Shown: positions 15,746-24,092 of the stretch, piece after piece | How the letters are laid out: every line of letters starts with the position of its first letter | Position numbering within the stretch: position 1 is the stretch's first letter | Translations under genes and position numbers: made by a program | Notes under the pieces: generated by a model | The model's input: only the letters and a program-made list of their open reading frames with translations | Databases searched by the model: none | Told to the model about the DNA's origin: nothing | DNA from: Phycisphaerales bacterium UBA2396 | GTDB taxonomy: Bacteria > Planctomycetota > Phycisphaerae > Phycisphaerales > UBA1924 | Direction of reading: 5' to 3' | NCBI GenBank assembly: GCA_002343325.1 | Contig: DDSG01000100.1 | Coordinates: 1 to 36,472 of the forward strand | Length of the DNA stretch: 36,472 nt

Positions 15746-17503
15746 ATGGCAGGGCATGCGGAAGGAACACCAAAGGAAGGGTCTCCCGGGGATCGGCTCT
15801 CGCGGCTGATCGCGGCGGGGGATGTGACCGCGCTGTTCCAGCCGATCGTGGATGTGGAGCGTGGGACGATCGCCGGGCGAGAGACGCTGGCGCGTCCGGG
15901 GCCTTCGTCCGGATACTCGAACGCTGGGGAGTTGTTCGAAGAGGCGGAGGAGTTGGGGAGGTTGTGGGAGCTTGAGGCGGTGACGCGGTCGAAGTCGATC
16001 GCGGCATCGCGGGAGTGGTCGGACGGGTCGCAGTTGTTTCTGAACACGACGCCCCAGGTGTTGTCGGACCCGAGGTTCCCCGGCGAACTGGTGACGCTGG
16101 TGCGTGGGACGCCGGGGCTGAATCCCGGGCGGATCGTGATCGAGGTGACGGAGCGATCGGATCAGCACTACACGGAGGCGTTGGTCCAGCAGGTGACGGT
16201 GCTGAAGAGCCAGGGATTTGAGATCGCGATCGACGACGTGGGGGCGGGGACGAGCGGTCTGAATCGGATCATGGCGCTCAAGCCGAGATGGCTGAAGCTG
16301 GACCGGGACCTGGTGGAGAACATCCATCTGGATCGCGCGAAGCAGAACCTGATCCGGTTCTTTCTGCACTTTGCGCGGATGTCGAGCGTGAAGGTGATCG
16401 CGGAGGGGATCGAGAAGCGCGAGGAGCTGGGGGCGTTGATCGATCTTGGGGTGCGGTACGCGCAGGGGTATCTGCTGGCGAGGCCCGGGAGCCGAGAGGT
16501 TGGGCTTGAGCCCGAGCTTCTGTCGTGGGTGTCGGAGCGTCAGGCGGCGCGTCGATCGGCGAGCTTTGCGGATCCGAGGCGGACGCCGGTGTCGCGGTGG
16601 TCGCGTCAGGTGTTGTGCGTGGACGGGCGGATGAGTGTGTCGGACGCGGCGGCGATGATGCTCCGCGATGCGAGGGCGGTCGGGGCGGCGGTGACCGAGA
16701 GCGGGCGGTATGTGGGGTGGTGCGGGCGGGATGAGCTGCTGCGGAGCGCTGGGGACGGGCGGAGCGGTCTGCCGGTGGGGTTTATCGCGCACAAGGAGAG
16801 CCCGCTGGTGAGCGCGGAGACGCCCGTGACGGAGGCGCTGGAGATCGCGGCGGCGCGTGAGGATCGGGCGGCGTCGGAGCCGCTGGTGCTGGGCGAGCAG
16901 GGTGTGGTGAGCGGGATTGCGACGGTGGGGGAGTTGCTGGCGGCGGCGGCGGCGATTGCGCGGGACGTTCAGGATCGGACAGCGCCGGTGACGGGATTGC
17001 CGGCGCGGGTCCGGGCGGACGAGCACGTGGCATCGCTGATCGCGGAAGCCAAGAGCAGGCCGGGACGGTCGGGCGACGCGGCGGTGGTGGATATCAGGAA
17101 CTTCGCGGCGTTCAACGCGGTGGTGGGGTATGAACTGGGCGACCAGTTGCTCCAGCGTGTGGTGGCGTTGCTGCGGACCGAGGTGGTGCGAGGGGAGGCG
17201 GGGGTGTTCCTGGCGCATCTGGAGAGCGATCGGTTCCTGGTGACGGCGCCGCCCGGGGTGCTGGCGGGTCGGCTGCGGGGGATGCTCGAGACGTTTGATG
17301 TGACTGGAGAGACGGAGCGTCCCGGCGAGGGGTCGGGGCGTGGTGGGGTGGGGCTGAGGGCGGTGCTGGTGCCGGACGCGTTCGCGGGTGCGGAGACACC
17401 TGCGGACGTGTATCGCGCGGCGCGGGATGCTCGCGGGACGGACGAGGGCGAGGGCAGTCGCCTGATCGTGGCGGGGATCCAGCGGGCGCGGCTGTCGGCG
17501 TAA
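15746..17503 (+). CDS. EAL-domain protein with CBS pair and degenerate GGDEF domain
   Basis: 585 residues from the ATG at 15746 (GGGAG five bases before); a GTG 12 bases earlier is possible. The N-terminal EAL domain should hydrolyse cyclic di-GMP: Glu46 (ETL in place of EAL), FLNTTPQ, VIEVTERS, AIDDVGAGTSGLNRI, WLKLDRDLVENI, VIAEGIE and YAQGYLLARP keep the metal and catalytic residues I can align. Residues ~285-410 look like two CBS modules. A C-terminal GGDEF-like fold (DIRNFAAFNAVVGYELGDQLL) has LESDRF where RxGGDEF belongs, so cyclase activity is unlikely; it may sense nucleotides. No signal peptide or membrane helix: a cytoplasmic phosphodiesterase gated by ligand domains. Confidence 0.87.
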   Translation: MAGHAEGTPKEGSPGDRLSRLIAAGDVTALFQPIVDVERGTIAGRETLARPGPSSGYSNAGELFEEAEELGRLWELEAVTRSKSIAASREWSDGSQLFLNTTPQVLSDPRFPGELVTLVRGTPGLNPGRIVIEVTERSDQHYTEALVQQVTVLKSQGFEIAIDDVGAGTSGLNRIMALKPRWLKLDRDLVENIHLDRAKQNLIRFFLHFARMSSVKVIAEGIEKREELGALIDLGVRYAQGYLLARPGSREVGLEPELLSWVSERQAARRSASFADPRRTPVSRWSRQVLCVDGRMSVSDAAAMMLRDARAVGAAVTESGRYVGWCGRDELLRSAGDGRSGLPVGFIAHKESPLVSAETPVTEALEIAAAREDRAASEPLVLGEQGVVSGIATVGELLAAAAAIARDVQDRTAPVTGLPARVRADEHVASLIAEAKSRPGRSGDAAVVDIRNFAAFNAVVGYELGDQLLQRVVALLRTEVVRGEAGVFLAHLESDRFLVTAPPGVLAGRLRGMLETFDVTGETERPGEGSGRGGVGLRAVLVPDAFAGAETPADVYRAARDARGTDEGEGSRLIVAGIQRARLSA

Positions 17504-17522
17504 GTGTGATACGCTGGTGGTG

Positions 17523-18029
17523 ATGACCCCCGAGAGTGGCGGGACGAGCCCCGCGGCAGAAAAGAAGGAAGAAGGGCGAGGCGGATCGGCGAACCGAGGG
17601 ATCCGCCGTGCGTCCATGGGCGAACGGGTGTGGGCGTTGATCGGGGCGGTGGGGTTGGCGTCGCCTTTGGTGGTGGCGTCCGGGCTTGAGGCGGATGCGG
17701 CGGGGATGGGGACGCACACGCAGCTGGGGATGCCCCCGTGCGGTTGGATCGTGGCGTACGGGAGGCCTTGCCCGACGTGCGGGATGACGACGGCGTTCAC
17801 CCACGCGGCGCACGGGGAGTTCGTGTCGGCGGCGACGGCGCAGCCCGGGGGATTGCTGCTGGCGGTGTTGGCGGCGGCGGGATTCTGGGTGTGCCTGCAC
17901 ACCGCGGTGACGGGTTCTCGGGCGGTGTGGGTGACGCTGCGGGCGGTCACGCCCTGGCGTGCGGGGTGGATGGTCGCGGCGTTGGGCGCGGCGTGGGCGT
18001 ACAAATGGTGGACGTATCGTTCGGCGTGA
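17523..18029 (+). CDS. DUF2752 membrane protein
   Basis: 168 residues from the ATG at 17523; GTGs at 17517 and 17520 are equally possible, with no ribosome-binding site to decide. DUF2752 proteins are small membrane proteins of unknown role. The family's motif is present as RPCPTCGMTTAF (C-P-x-C-G-x-T-x-A), flanked by three hydrophobic segments. The N-terminal ~30 residues are charged and low complexity. It begins about 20 bases after the EAL gene and may be in its operon. The tail ends 16 bases before the next lipoprotein gene. Confidence 0.8.
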   Translation: MTPESGGTSPAAEKKEEGRGGSANRGIRRASMGERVWALIGAVGLASPLVVASGLEADAAGMGTHTQLGMPPCGWIVAYGRPCPTCGMTTAFTHAAHGEFVSAATAQPGGLLLAVLAAAGFWVCLHTAVTGSRAVWVTLRAVTPWRAGWMVAALGAAWAYKWWTYRSA

Positions 18030-18045
18030 ACCTGGAGCCCTCGGC

Positions 18046-18765
18046 ATGAAGCGCAGCAGCGGGAAAGACGGAGCCTGTGGGGTTGGGCCTTGGTGGGCGA
18101 CGGTGCGTGTGGGGGCGGCGCTCGGCGTGTGCGCGATGGGGCTTTCGATGGGCGGGTGCATCGTCCCGGCGGCGATCGGCGGGATGGTCGAGTCGTACAA
18201 GCGGACGAGCACACGGACGGTCGAGCCGGAGTACCTCGGGCTTCGCGGGAAGACGGTCGCGGTGGTGGTGGCGTCGGATCCGGGGATCGAGGCAGAGCAT
18301 CCGGTGCTGACGGTGCGCGTGACGACGGAGATCACGGCGCGGCTGGCGGATGAAACGAGCGACGCGGGGATCGGGGGGTATGTGCCGCCGCAGGACGTGC
18401 TTCGGGTGCTCTACAACACGCCGGGATGGCAGGCCAAGACGATGACGGAGCTTGGGACGCTGCTGGGCGGGGTGGACGCGATCGTGTACGTGGAGATCAC
18501 GGAGTATCGCCTGCACGAGCCCGGTGACGCGTACTTGTGGAATGGTCTTGCGGCGGGGAGCGTGAGCGTGTTTGACCTTCGCAGTTCGGTGCCGAACGAG
18601 CCGGCGTTCCGGACTGCGGTGTCGGTGGGGTTCCCGGACAAGAAGGGCGTGGGCCCGGAGACGTTCAACATGCCGACGGTGAACACGGCGTTGTCGAAGC
18701 GGTTCATCGATCGGGCGAGCTGGCCTTTCTATTCGCACGAGGAGCCGTATTACCCGACGTACTGA
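18046..18765 (+). CDS. Predicted lipoprotein of unknown function, paralogue A
   Basis: 239 residues from the ATG at 18046, GGAG eight bases before. The signal peptide ends in the lipobox LSMGGC (Cys about residue 38), so it should be lipidated and held at a membrane facing the periplasm. The mature part begins with a short linker and then alternating strands and helices: LRGKTVAVVVASDPGIE, VTTEITARLADE, MTELGTLLGGVDAIVYVEITEYRL. The pattern (nucleotide-like fold, then 'ADAIVYVE-type' strand) resembles CsgG/LpoB-type periplasmic lipoproteins, but I cannot assign it. Ends with a tyrosine-rich PYYPTY. It is the first gene of the cluster that runs to 22919. Confidence 0.8.
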   Translation: MKRSSGKDGACGVGPWWATVRVGAALGVCAMGLSMGGCIVPAAIGGMVESYKRTSTRTVEPEYLGLRGKTVAVVVASDPGIEAEHPVLTVRVTTEITARLADETSDAGIGGYVPPQDVLRVLYNTPGWQAKTMTELGTLLGGVDAIVYVEITEYRLHEPGDAYLWNGLAAGSVSVFDLRSSVPNEPAFRTAVSVGFPDKKGVGPETFNMPTVNTALSKRFIDRASWPFYSHEEPYYPTY

Positions 18766-18814
18766 GGGCGGAATGCGCGGAAGTTGGATCGGGTCGGGAA
18801 TCGGAGAGTGATCG

Positions 18815-19486
18815 ATGGTGCATCGTCGAGCGAGTGGAGTGCTGGCGTGTTGCGTCGGAGTGGCGGCTGGGCTGTGGCTGCCGGGGTGCAACGTGGTGGG
18901 TCCGATCGCGTTGCTGATCGAGGGCCCGCCGACGACGGACGCGGTGTTCGAGCTTGATCCGTTGAGGCCGACGGTGGTGTTTGTGGATGATCCCGGGAAC
19001 GCGCTGCCGCAGCGTTCTTTGCGGGGCGAGATCGCGCGATCGGCGGAGAAGCAGCTTCTGGACAAGGAAGTGCTGAAGGATGTGATCGATCATCGCGGGG
19101 TGCTCCAGGCGGTGAGCCGGGAGCGATTCGGGGAGCAGATGTCGATCACGGAAGTGGGCCGGGCGGTGAGCGCGGAGGTGGTGATCTACGTGCAGATCGT
19201 GTCGATCACACTGTCGAGCGATGGGGCGTCGTACAGCCCGGCGGCGAGCGCGCGGGTGAAGGTGATCGACGTGAAGAACGATGTGCGCGTGTGGCCCAAG
19301 GACGAGAATGCCGGGCAGCTTGCGCTGAACATGCGCGGGATGGCGGGGGAGATGCCGCGGTCGATCGCGCAGCGTGAGGGGATGCTGCGTGAGGTGGCGT
19401 CGCGGCTGGGCCTGGCGGTGGCGCAGATGTTCTACAAGCACGAGCGGAAGGACGCGGCGGGGCAGGTGACCGCCGGTGGCGGATGA
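18815..19486 (+). CDS. Predicted lipoprotein of unknown function, paralogue B
   Basis: 223 residues, with GGAGA shortly before the ATG. Lipobox LWLPGC (Cys25). The mature region has the same order of elements as the previous gene: RPTVVFVDDPGN, LRGEIARSAEKQLLDKEVLKDVIDHRGVLQ, ITEVGRAVSAEVVIYVQIVSITLSSDG, then ARVKVIDVKNDVRVWP. I infer they are distant paralogues, perhaps partners in one envelope complex. Its stop overlaps the start of the next gene (ATGA at 19483-19486). Confidence 0.8.
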   Translation: MVHRRASGVLACCVGVAAGLWLPGCNVVGPIALLIEGPPTTDAVFELDPLRPTVVFVDDPGNALPQRSLRGEIARSAEKQLLDKEVLKDVIDHRGVLQAVSRERFGEQMSITEVGRAVSAEVVIYVQIVSITLSSDGASYSPAASARVKVIDVKNDVRVWPKDENAGQLALNMRGMAGEMPRSIAQREGMLREVASRLGLAVAQMFYKHERKDAAGQVTAGGG

Positions 19487-20382
19487 GCGGGGCGTCGATG
19501 GGAGCTCGGAGACTTCACGTGGTGGAGTTGCCCGACGCGGTGCATCGGGCGGGGTCGGACGCCGCGGGGATCGCGTGCGCGCTGGATCTGGGCGCGGGTG
19601 ACGAGGTGGTGGTGGTCGGTGCGTCGGGTGTGCGGGAGCGGGCCAGCAGCCTGGGGCTGTCGCGGGTGAGCACCGTGTGTCCGTTGGGCGGAGGCATGCC
19701 TTGGAGGCTCGCGCCGGTGACCCGAGCGGTTCGGCACGCGTGGCGCGAGCGGGGCCCATGTGCGATGGCGGTGGCGTGGACCCCGGGCGCTCTGTCGGCG
19801 TGCGAGGCGGCGGGGCTGAGCCCTGCGGATCGGACGGGGCTTGGCATGCTCGAAGGGGCGGCGCCTCGGGCGGCGGCGATGTTGTGGGGGCGGGAGAGGA
19901 CCGGCGATGTCAGGCGAGCGTGCCGAGAGCGGCTTGGGCTTGGTCCTGACGAGCCGGCGGTCTGCCTGCTGGCGGAGCGTCCGGACGAGCTGGATCTGGC
20001 GGAGTTCGCGTATCTCACGGGGCTGCTGGAGAAGGCCGGGGTGTGCGTGGCGGGCTTTGCGGATCGCGGCGGGGTTGGGCTTGATCGTGCGAGGAGGCTG
20101 GTGAGGCGTGTGCCCTTGCGGATGCGGTGGTCGATGCGTGAGGAGCCCGTGGTGTCAATGCTGCCGGGATTTGATGCGGCGTGCCTGCTGCCGCCTCCGG
20201 CGCGGAGCGGCGTGCCGGCGGCATCAGCGAGAAGGTTTCTGGCGGACCTTGCGCGGGGTGTGGGCGTGCGGGTGGTGATGGGACCGGAGGCCGGTGCGAC
20301 TGACGCGGCGACGTCGTTTGATCGTGTGGCGATCGCGAGGCGGCTGCTTGAGGTGGTGTGCGGGGAAGGGGCGGCGCGATGA
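19483..20382 (+). CDS. Unknown protein, possibly with a two-domain (GT-B-like) fold
   Basis: 299 residues. No family recognised with confidence. The N-terminal half has alternating strand/helix (LHVVELPDAVHRAGSDAAGIA, DEVVVVGASG) and a second half begins RERLGLGPDEPAVCLLAERPDELD, a phrase common at the start of the C-terminal domain of GT4-type glycosyltransferases. The usual EX7E catalytic motif is not visible, so if it is GT-B-like it is degenerate. Very arginine- and alanine-rich. ATGA overlaps at both ends couple it to the lipoprotein before and the phosphatase after; it must belong to the same operon. Confidence 0.7.
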   Translation: MSGASMGARRLHVVELPDAVHRAGSDAAGIACALDLGAGDEVVVVGASGVRERASSLGLSRVSTVCPLGGGMPWRLAPVTRAVRHAWRERGPCAMAVAWTPGALSACEAAGLSPADRTGLGMLEGAAPRAAAMLWGRERTGDVRRACRERLGLGPDEPAVCLLAERPDELDLAEFAYLTGLLEKAGVCVAGFADRGGVGLDRARRLVRRVPLRMRWSMREEPVVSMLPGFDAACLLPPPARSGVPAASARRFLADLARGVGVRVVMGPEAGATDAATSFDRVAIARRLLEVVCGEGAAR

Positions 20383-20864
20383 GGGCGCGGGCGGGCGTGC
20401 TGTTTGTGTGCCTGGGGAACATCTGCCGCAGCCCGTTGGCCAAGGCGGTGTTCGCGGAGCATGCTCGGCGTGCGGGGGTGATCGAGTTGCTGACGATCGA
20501 TTCGTGCGGGACGGGCGGGTGGCACGCGGGGGAGGGCGCGGACCCGAGGACGATCGCGGCGGCGGCGTCGCGGTCGATCCCGCTGGAGCACGTGGCACGC
20601 CAGTTTGACGCGGCGAAGGACCCGGAGCGGTTTCGGTGGATCATCGCGATGGATCGATCGAACATCGCGGCGTTGACACGGATGGGGCTTTCGCCCGGGC
20701 GGGTGTCGCTGCTGCGGAGCTTCGGCGGCGAGGGTGAGGCGGAAGTGCCCGATCCGTACTACGGAGGCCCCGAGGGGTTCGATCGGGTGTACGAGATGAT
20801 CGACGCGGCGTGCCCGGGGCTGCTGCGCGCGGTGCTGGCGGACGTCGCGGGCGGCGCGGTGTAG
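20379..20864 (+). CDS. Low-molecular-weight protein tyrosine phosphatase
   Basis: 161 residues from the ATG at 20379 (ATGA overlap with the upstream stop). The phosphate loop is VCLGNICRSP with catalytic Cys and Arg, and the general acid is in PDPYYGG. Family enzymes dephosphorylate tyrosine, often on exopolysaccharide kinases. Because an arginine kinase (mcsB) is encoded 4 kb away, I considered a phosphoarginine phosphatase of YwlE type. YwlE has Thr where this protein has Ile in the loop (CTGNTCRSP against CLGNICRSP), and its acid loop is DPFGG rather than DPYYGG. On established YwlE work this residue sets phosphoarginine preference, so tyrosine specificity is more likely here. Confidence 0.9.
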   Translation: MRARAGVLFVCLGNICRSPLAKAVFAEHARRAGVIELLTIDSCGTGGWHAGEGADPRTIAAAASRSIPLEHVARQFDAAKDPERFRWIIAMDRSNIAALTRMGLSPGRVSLLRSFGGEGEAEVPDPYYGGPEGFDRVYEMIDAACPGLLRAVLADVAGGAV

Positions 20865-20874
20865 GCTTTGGCGA

Positions 20875-22218
20875 GTGAAGTACGCGATCGTGATCCTGGA
20901 AGGGCTTTCGGACGAGCCGCTGGAGGAACTGGACGGCCGGACGCCGCTGGAATCTTCGAGGTGTCCGGCGATGGCGTCGTTGGCGGCGTCGGGGCGTGTG
21001 GGGCGGGTGTTCACGCTGGCGGAGGGGGCATCGCTGGTGCGGGAGGCGGCGCTGGCGTCGCTGCTGGGGTACGAGTGGTCGGAGACGGGGCTGTCGCGGG
21101 CGTCGCTGGTCTGCCAGGCGTCCGGGCAGTCGCTGGGCGCGGGGCAGTGGGCGGTGTCGCTGGAGTGTGTGGGGCTCCGTACGGACGCGGGCGAGCCATC
21201 GTGGAGCGCGTCGGCGGGTGTGGTGCCTTTGCCCGGGGCCGATGTGACGCGGGAGGAACTGCGGCGTGTGCTGGCGGACGTGGAGTCGGCGTGCAGGGCG
21301 TCGGACGCCGAGTTGATGCAGGGTGTGTCGTTCCATGCGCACGGGCTTTCGTGCGTGATGATCGATCGTTCGGGGCGGTCGTACGAAGGGGTCGAGGCGC
21401 TGACGCCGGGCATGGCGTCGGGGCGGGCGTGGCGGCAGGCGCTTCCCGGGCGTGGGCCGGTCGGGTCGGCGGCGGTGCTGCAGCGGATCGCGGAATGTTC
21501 GGCGCGCGTGCTGGAGGGGCACCCGATCAACGAGGCGCGGGGCGAGCACGGGTTGTCCCCGATCGGCATGTTGTGGCCTTGGGGTCCCGGACGCGGCGGT
21601 CGTCCGGCGGGGTTTGCGGAGAAGGCCGGGCTTCGGGCGGTGTGGGTGGGGCATGATGAGCTGGCGCTGGAGGTCGCTCGGGCGTTGTCGATCGATGTCC
21701 GGCTGGCGGCGGAGCACGAGCTGGGCGTGGTGGCGACGGAAGAGCTGGGGCGGGCCGACCTGGTGGTGGTGCACTCAACGATGGCGGACCTGGCGACGCG
21801 ATCGGGGGACGAGCAGGCGAAGATCGCGGCGATCGAGATGCTCGACGCCATGGTGGTCGCGCCGGTGGCGTCGCGGCTTGCGGACTTCGGGGACCCGAGC
21901 GTGGACGAGGGCTCGCGCGGGTGGCGGCTGCTGGTCGTGCCGCCGCTGGCCTCGTCGAGCGTGCTGCGCGGGGATGACGAGGGGTGGTGCCCGTTTCTTC
22001 TGGCGGGGTCGTGGGTGCGATCGATGGTGGCGAGGCCTTTCGGGGAGACCAGCGCGTCGGAGTCCGACCTTCGTGTGGATCGTGGGCGGGATCTGCTGGA
22101 ATATGTGCTGTACGGCGGGGTTCCGGGCGGTCGGCGTCCGGCGAGAAAGAGCGTGGGAACGAAACCGAAGAAAGGGCAGGGCGGCGGCACCGCGGCCGGG
22201 CTCTTTGGAGAACCGTGA
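20875..22218 (+). CDS. ApgM-family (cofactor-independent phosphoglycerate mutase, archaeal type) homologue without active site
   Basis: 447 residues, GTG start. The family interconverts 2- and 3-phosphoglycerate through a phosphoserine and two metal ions. Homology is clear from order and spacing: MKYAIVILEGLSDEPLEEL and GRTPLE at the N-terminus, LLGYEW, HPINEARGEHGLSP, WPWGPG, GDEQAKIAAIEMLD, CPFLLAGS, RGRDLLEYVL. But the catalytic positions have gone. The first metal Asp (DG) is Glu9; the nucleophile Ser (PGS-D/E-xA) is Arg56; the His in D-x-A-G-H is Arg309; and the Asp-His of the second site reads Pro-Leu (357-358). I therefore call it a pseudoenzyme. A proline/lysine tail follows. It overlaps the next gene as TGATG. 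Confidence 0.85.
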   Translation: MKYAIVILEGLSDEPLEELDGRTPLESSRCPAMASLAASGRVGRVFTLAEGASLVREAALASLLGYEWSETGLSRASLVCQASGQSLGAGQWAVSLECVGLRTDAGEPSWSASAGVVPLPGADVTREELRRVLADVESACRASDAELMQGVSFHAHGLSCVMIDRSGRSYEGVEALTPGMASGRAWRQALPGRGPVGSAAVLQRIAECSARVLEGHPINEARGEHGLSPIGMLWPWGPGRGGRPAGFAEKAGLRAVWVGHDELALEVARALSIDVRLAAEHELGVVATEELGRADLVVVHSTMADLATRSGDEQAKIAAIEMLDAMVVAPVASRLADFGDPSVDEGSRGWRLLVVPPLASSSVLRGDDEGWCPFLLAGSWVRSMVARPFGETSASESDLRVDRGRDLLEYVLYGGVPGGRRPARKSVGTKPKKGQGGGTAAGLFGEP

Positions 22219-22919
22219 TGCCCGAAGAGAACACCCCGAAGCACGAGCAGACAAAGCCGGAGGGCGAGAAGGAGATTTTCGCGGTCGAGCCTGAGTCGGC
22301 CGGCGTGCCGAAGCTCGATGCGCCGCCGATTCTTGAAGGGGAGGATCCGAGCGCGGACTTCGACGCCACACCGGGTGGAGGGTCGGGCAGCCAGTCGGGT
22401 GTGAAGGCCGAGTCGAAGGTATCGGGTGCGTCGGAGTCGAAGCCGCCGTTCGTGAAGGAGGGAATGGGAAGCCCTCGAAACGTGGCGATCGCGGGCGGGA
22501 TCGCGCTGGCGGCGGCGGCGGTGCTGGCGATCGTGTACCACGAGCTGCCCTGGTACAAGGCGGTGCCCCTGACGGTGTACAACACGCTGGCGCACACGGC
22601 GGCGGGCGTTGCGGCGGTGGTTCTGGCGGCACGGCTTGCGGAGCGTCCCCTGGGTCGGGTGGAGTTGTCGGCGGCGCGGATGCTGCTGGCGGTGGCGGCG
22701 ACGACCGCGGTCTTTACGCCCAACTACGAGTTGCCTTACACGGGGCGTGTGGACGAGGTGGTGCTGGCGCTGGCGGTGTACGCGGGGGTGACGTTCACGC
22801 TGTTTAGGTTCTCGTGGCGGGACTGGCAGATCGTGGCGGGGTCGCACGCGGTGATGTCGGTGCTGATCTGGATCGGGCAGGGTTTGTACGCGTGGGTCGC
22901 GACGCAGCCGCCCAAGTGA
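22218..22919 (+). CDS. Unknown membrane protein
   Basis: 233 residues from the ATG at 22218, which shares one base with the upstream stop (TGATG). The first ~85 residues are hydrophilic and disordered, rich in Glu, Pro and Lys, as in cytoplasmic tails. Four hydrophobic segments follow (NVAIAGGIALAAAAVLAIVY, TAAGVAAVVLAARL, MLLAVAATTAVF and DEVVLALAVYAG; later MSVLIWIGQGLYAW). I recognise no family. Position makes it the last gene of the lipoprotein-phosphatase-pseudomutase operon, so it could be its membrane component; that is inference. Confidence 0.78.
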   Translation: MPEENTPKHEQTKPEGEKEIFAVEPESAGVPKLDAPPILEGEDPSADFDATPGGGSGSQSGVKAESKVSGASESKPPFVKEGMGSPRNVAIAGGIALAAAAVLAIVYHELPWYKAVPLTVYNTLAHTAAGVAAVVLAARLAERPLGRVELSAARMLLAVAATTAVFTPNYELPYTGRVDEVVLALAVYAGVTFTLFRFSWRDWQIVAGSHAVMSVLIWIGQGLYAWVATQPPK

Positions 22920-22952
22920 TCGAAGGCCACGCGATCGAAGGCCGAGGCGCGA

Positions 22953-23405
22953 TTAGCCGGCAAGCCAGTCGGCGAGCAGGAAGAGGATCAGCCCGGCCAG
23001 CGTGAGGGAGACGACGAGGCGGATCCAGATGTCCCCGGCGTCTTCCGGCGGGGCGGGGCGGACAAAGACAAGGCGTTCCTGCGTCTCGCGGCAGAGGGGC
23101 GAGCCCTCGCGGGCGGCTTCCTGCACCACGGCGATCACGAGATTGGCGTCGAAGGGCCCAAGGCCCATCTGAGCCGCCGAGGCCACCAGCCGGTGACGCT
23201 TGTCGGGTGGGAGGACGGCCGCCTTTCCTCCTTCGATCGCCGAGGCGACATTGACCGCAAAGAGCCAGCGGGCGTCGAGCGGGCTGAGCCCGGCGGCGAG
23301 CACGTTCTCACGGGCGACCTCCGCCCGGGCCCGGCGTGGGGCGGGCTCGGGCTCCTCGCGGACGAGCCTGAGCGTGGGTCGGTTCTGGGCGGGCGTGCCG
23401 GGCAT
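22953..23405 (-). CDS. Unknown tail-anchored protein
   Basis: 150 residues. A helical cytosolic part (PLDARWLFAVNVASAIEGG, PPDKRHRLVASAAQMGLGPFDANLVIAVVQEAAREG) is followed by one C-terminal membrane helix (IRLVVSLTLAGLILFLLADWL), so it is probably anchored by its tail. Repeating 'GLSPLDAR... MGLGPFDAN' phrases suggest two related helical units. No family is recognised. It converges on the membrane-protein gene ending at 22919, and its start faces away from the gene at 23550, leaving a 144-base divergent region. Confidence 0.7.
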   Translation of the reverse strand: MPGTPAQNRPTLRLVREEPEPAPRRARAEVARENVLAAGLSPLDARWLFAVNVASAIEGGKAAVLPPDKRHRLVASAAQMGLGPFDANLVIAVVQEAAREGSPLCRETQERLVFVRPAPPEDAGDIWIRLVVSLTLAGLILFLLADWLAG

Positions 23406-23549
23406 GGCCGGGTTGATTCTGACGCAAAGCCCCGCGTTCGGCCACCGCCCGGGGCCGGTGCGCGGTCAATAACCAACAACGGACGGGCCCGCGGCGTGTT
23501 ATTCTGCACGCGTGCCGGTGTTCGGTCGATGGTCACTGCGCGTTCAGCC

Positions 23550-24092
23550 ATGTCAGCACCGAGTGACAATCCGGTCGGTCCGCAGAAGCCCGTGGATTGG
23601 GGTGCGCTGCCCATCGTGCGCACGGACCTGTCGCCCGCGGGGGTGATGGATCGTGTCCGGACGGCGTCGAAGCGGGGGCGATTGCCCGGCTTTCGCGAGA
23701 TCGACGGGGCGACGTTCGCGGTGCTTGCGTTCGGCGTGCCGTTCGATCGCGAGTTGATCGTTCGCGTGGAGGCTTCTGGCGCTGGTACGGCGCTGCTGGC
23801 GAGGCCTGTCCTGCTCAAGCGGAATCCGGTGCTGTTTGCCGCGGTGCTGATCTTTACGATCTGGCCGGGCGTGGCGATCACCAAGAGCATGATCCCGTGG
23901 GAGCCGTTCGGGATTCCGTTCGAGGCGTGGTACCTTCCGCTGACGATCATTCCGACGCCGTTCGTGTGGATGAGCCTGATCAAGAAGTCGAGCCGGACGA
24001 CGTTCGCGAGCGCGTTGGAATCGATGTCGCAGATCGCGGGCGAGGTCGGGGGCGTGCTGAGCACGGGCGCGGCGAACGACCGGGCGGATTAG
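23550..24092 (+). CDS. Unknown inner-membrane protein with hydrophobic hairpin
   Basis: 180 residues from the ATG at 23550; an ATG at 23529 (MVTARSAM) is an equally possible start. A soluble N-terminal part contains PAGVMDRVRTASKRGRLPGFREIDGATFAVLAFGVPFDREL, a compact globular pattern, then two hydrophobic helices (PVLFAAVLIFTIWPGVAITKS, WYLPLTIIPTPFVWMSLI). No signal peptide. Function unknown. Its stop (TAG at 24090) overlaps the stop of mcsB on the other strand by three to four bases. Confidence 0.7.
   Translation: MSAPSDNPVGPQKPVDWGALPIVRTDLSPAGVMDRVRTASKRGRLPGFREIDGATFAVLAFGVPFDRELIVRVEASGAGTALLARPVLLKRNPVLFAAVLIFTIWPGVAITKSMIPWEPFGIPFEAWYLPLTIIPTPFVWMSLIKKSSRTTFASALESMSQIAGEVGGVLSTGAANDRAD

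Noticed and set aside
20379..20864. Phosphoarginine phosphatase partner of McsB
   Set aside because: Loop Ile and the DPYYGG acid loop point to tyrosine specificity; kept as a low-molecular-weight tyrosine phosphatase.
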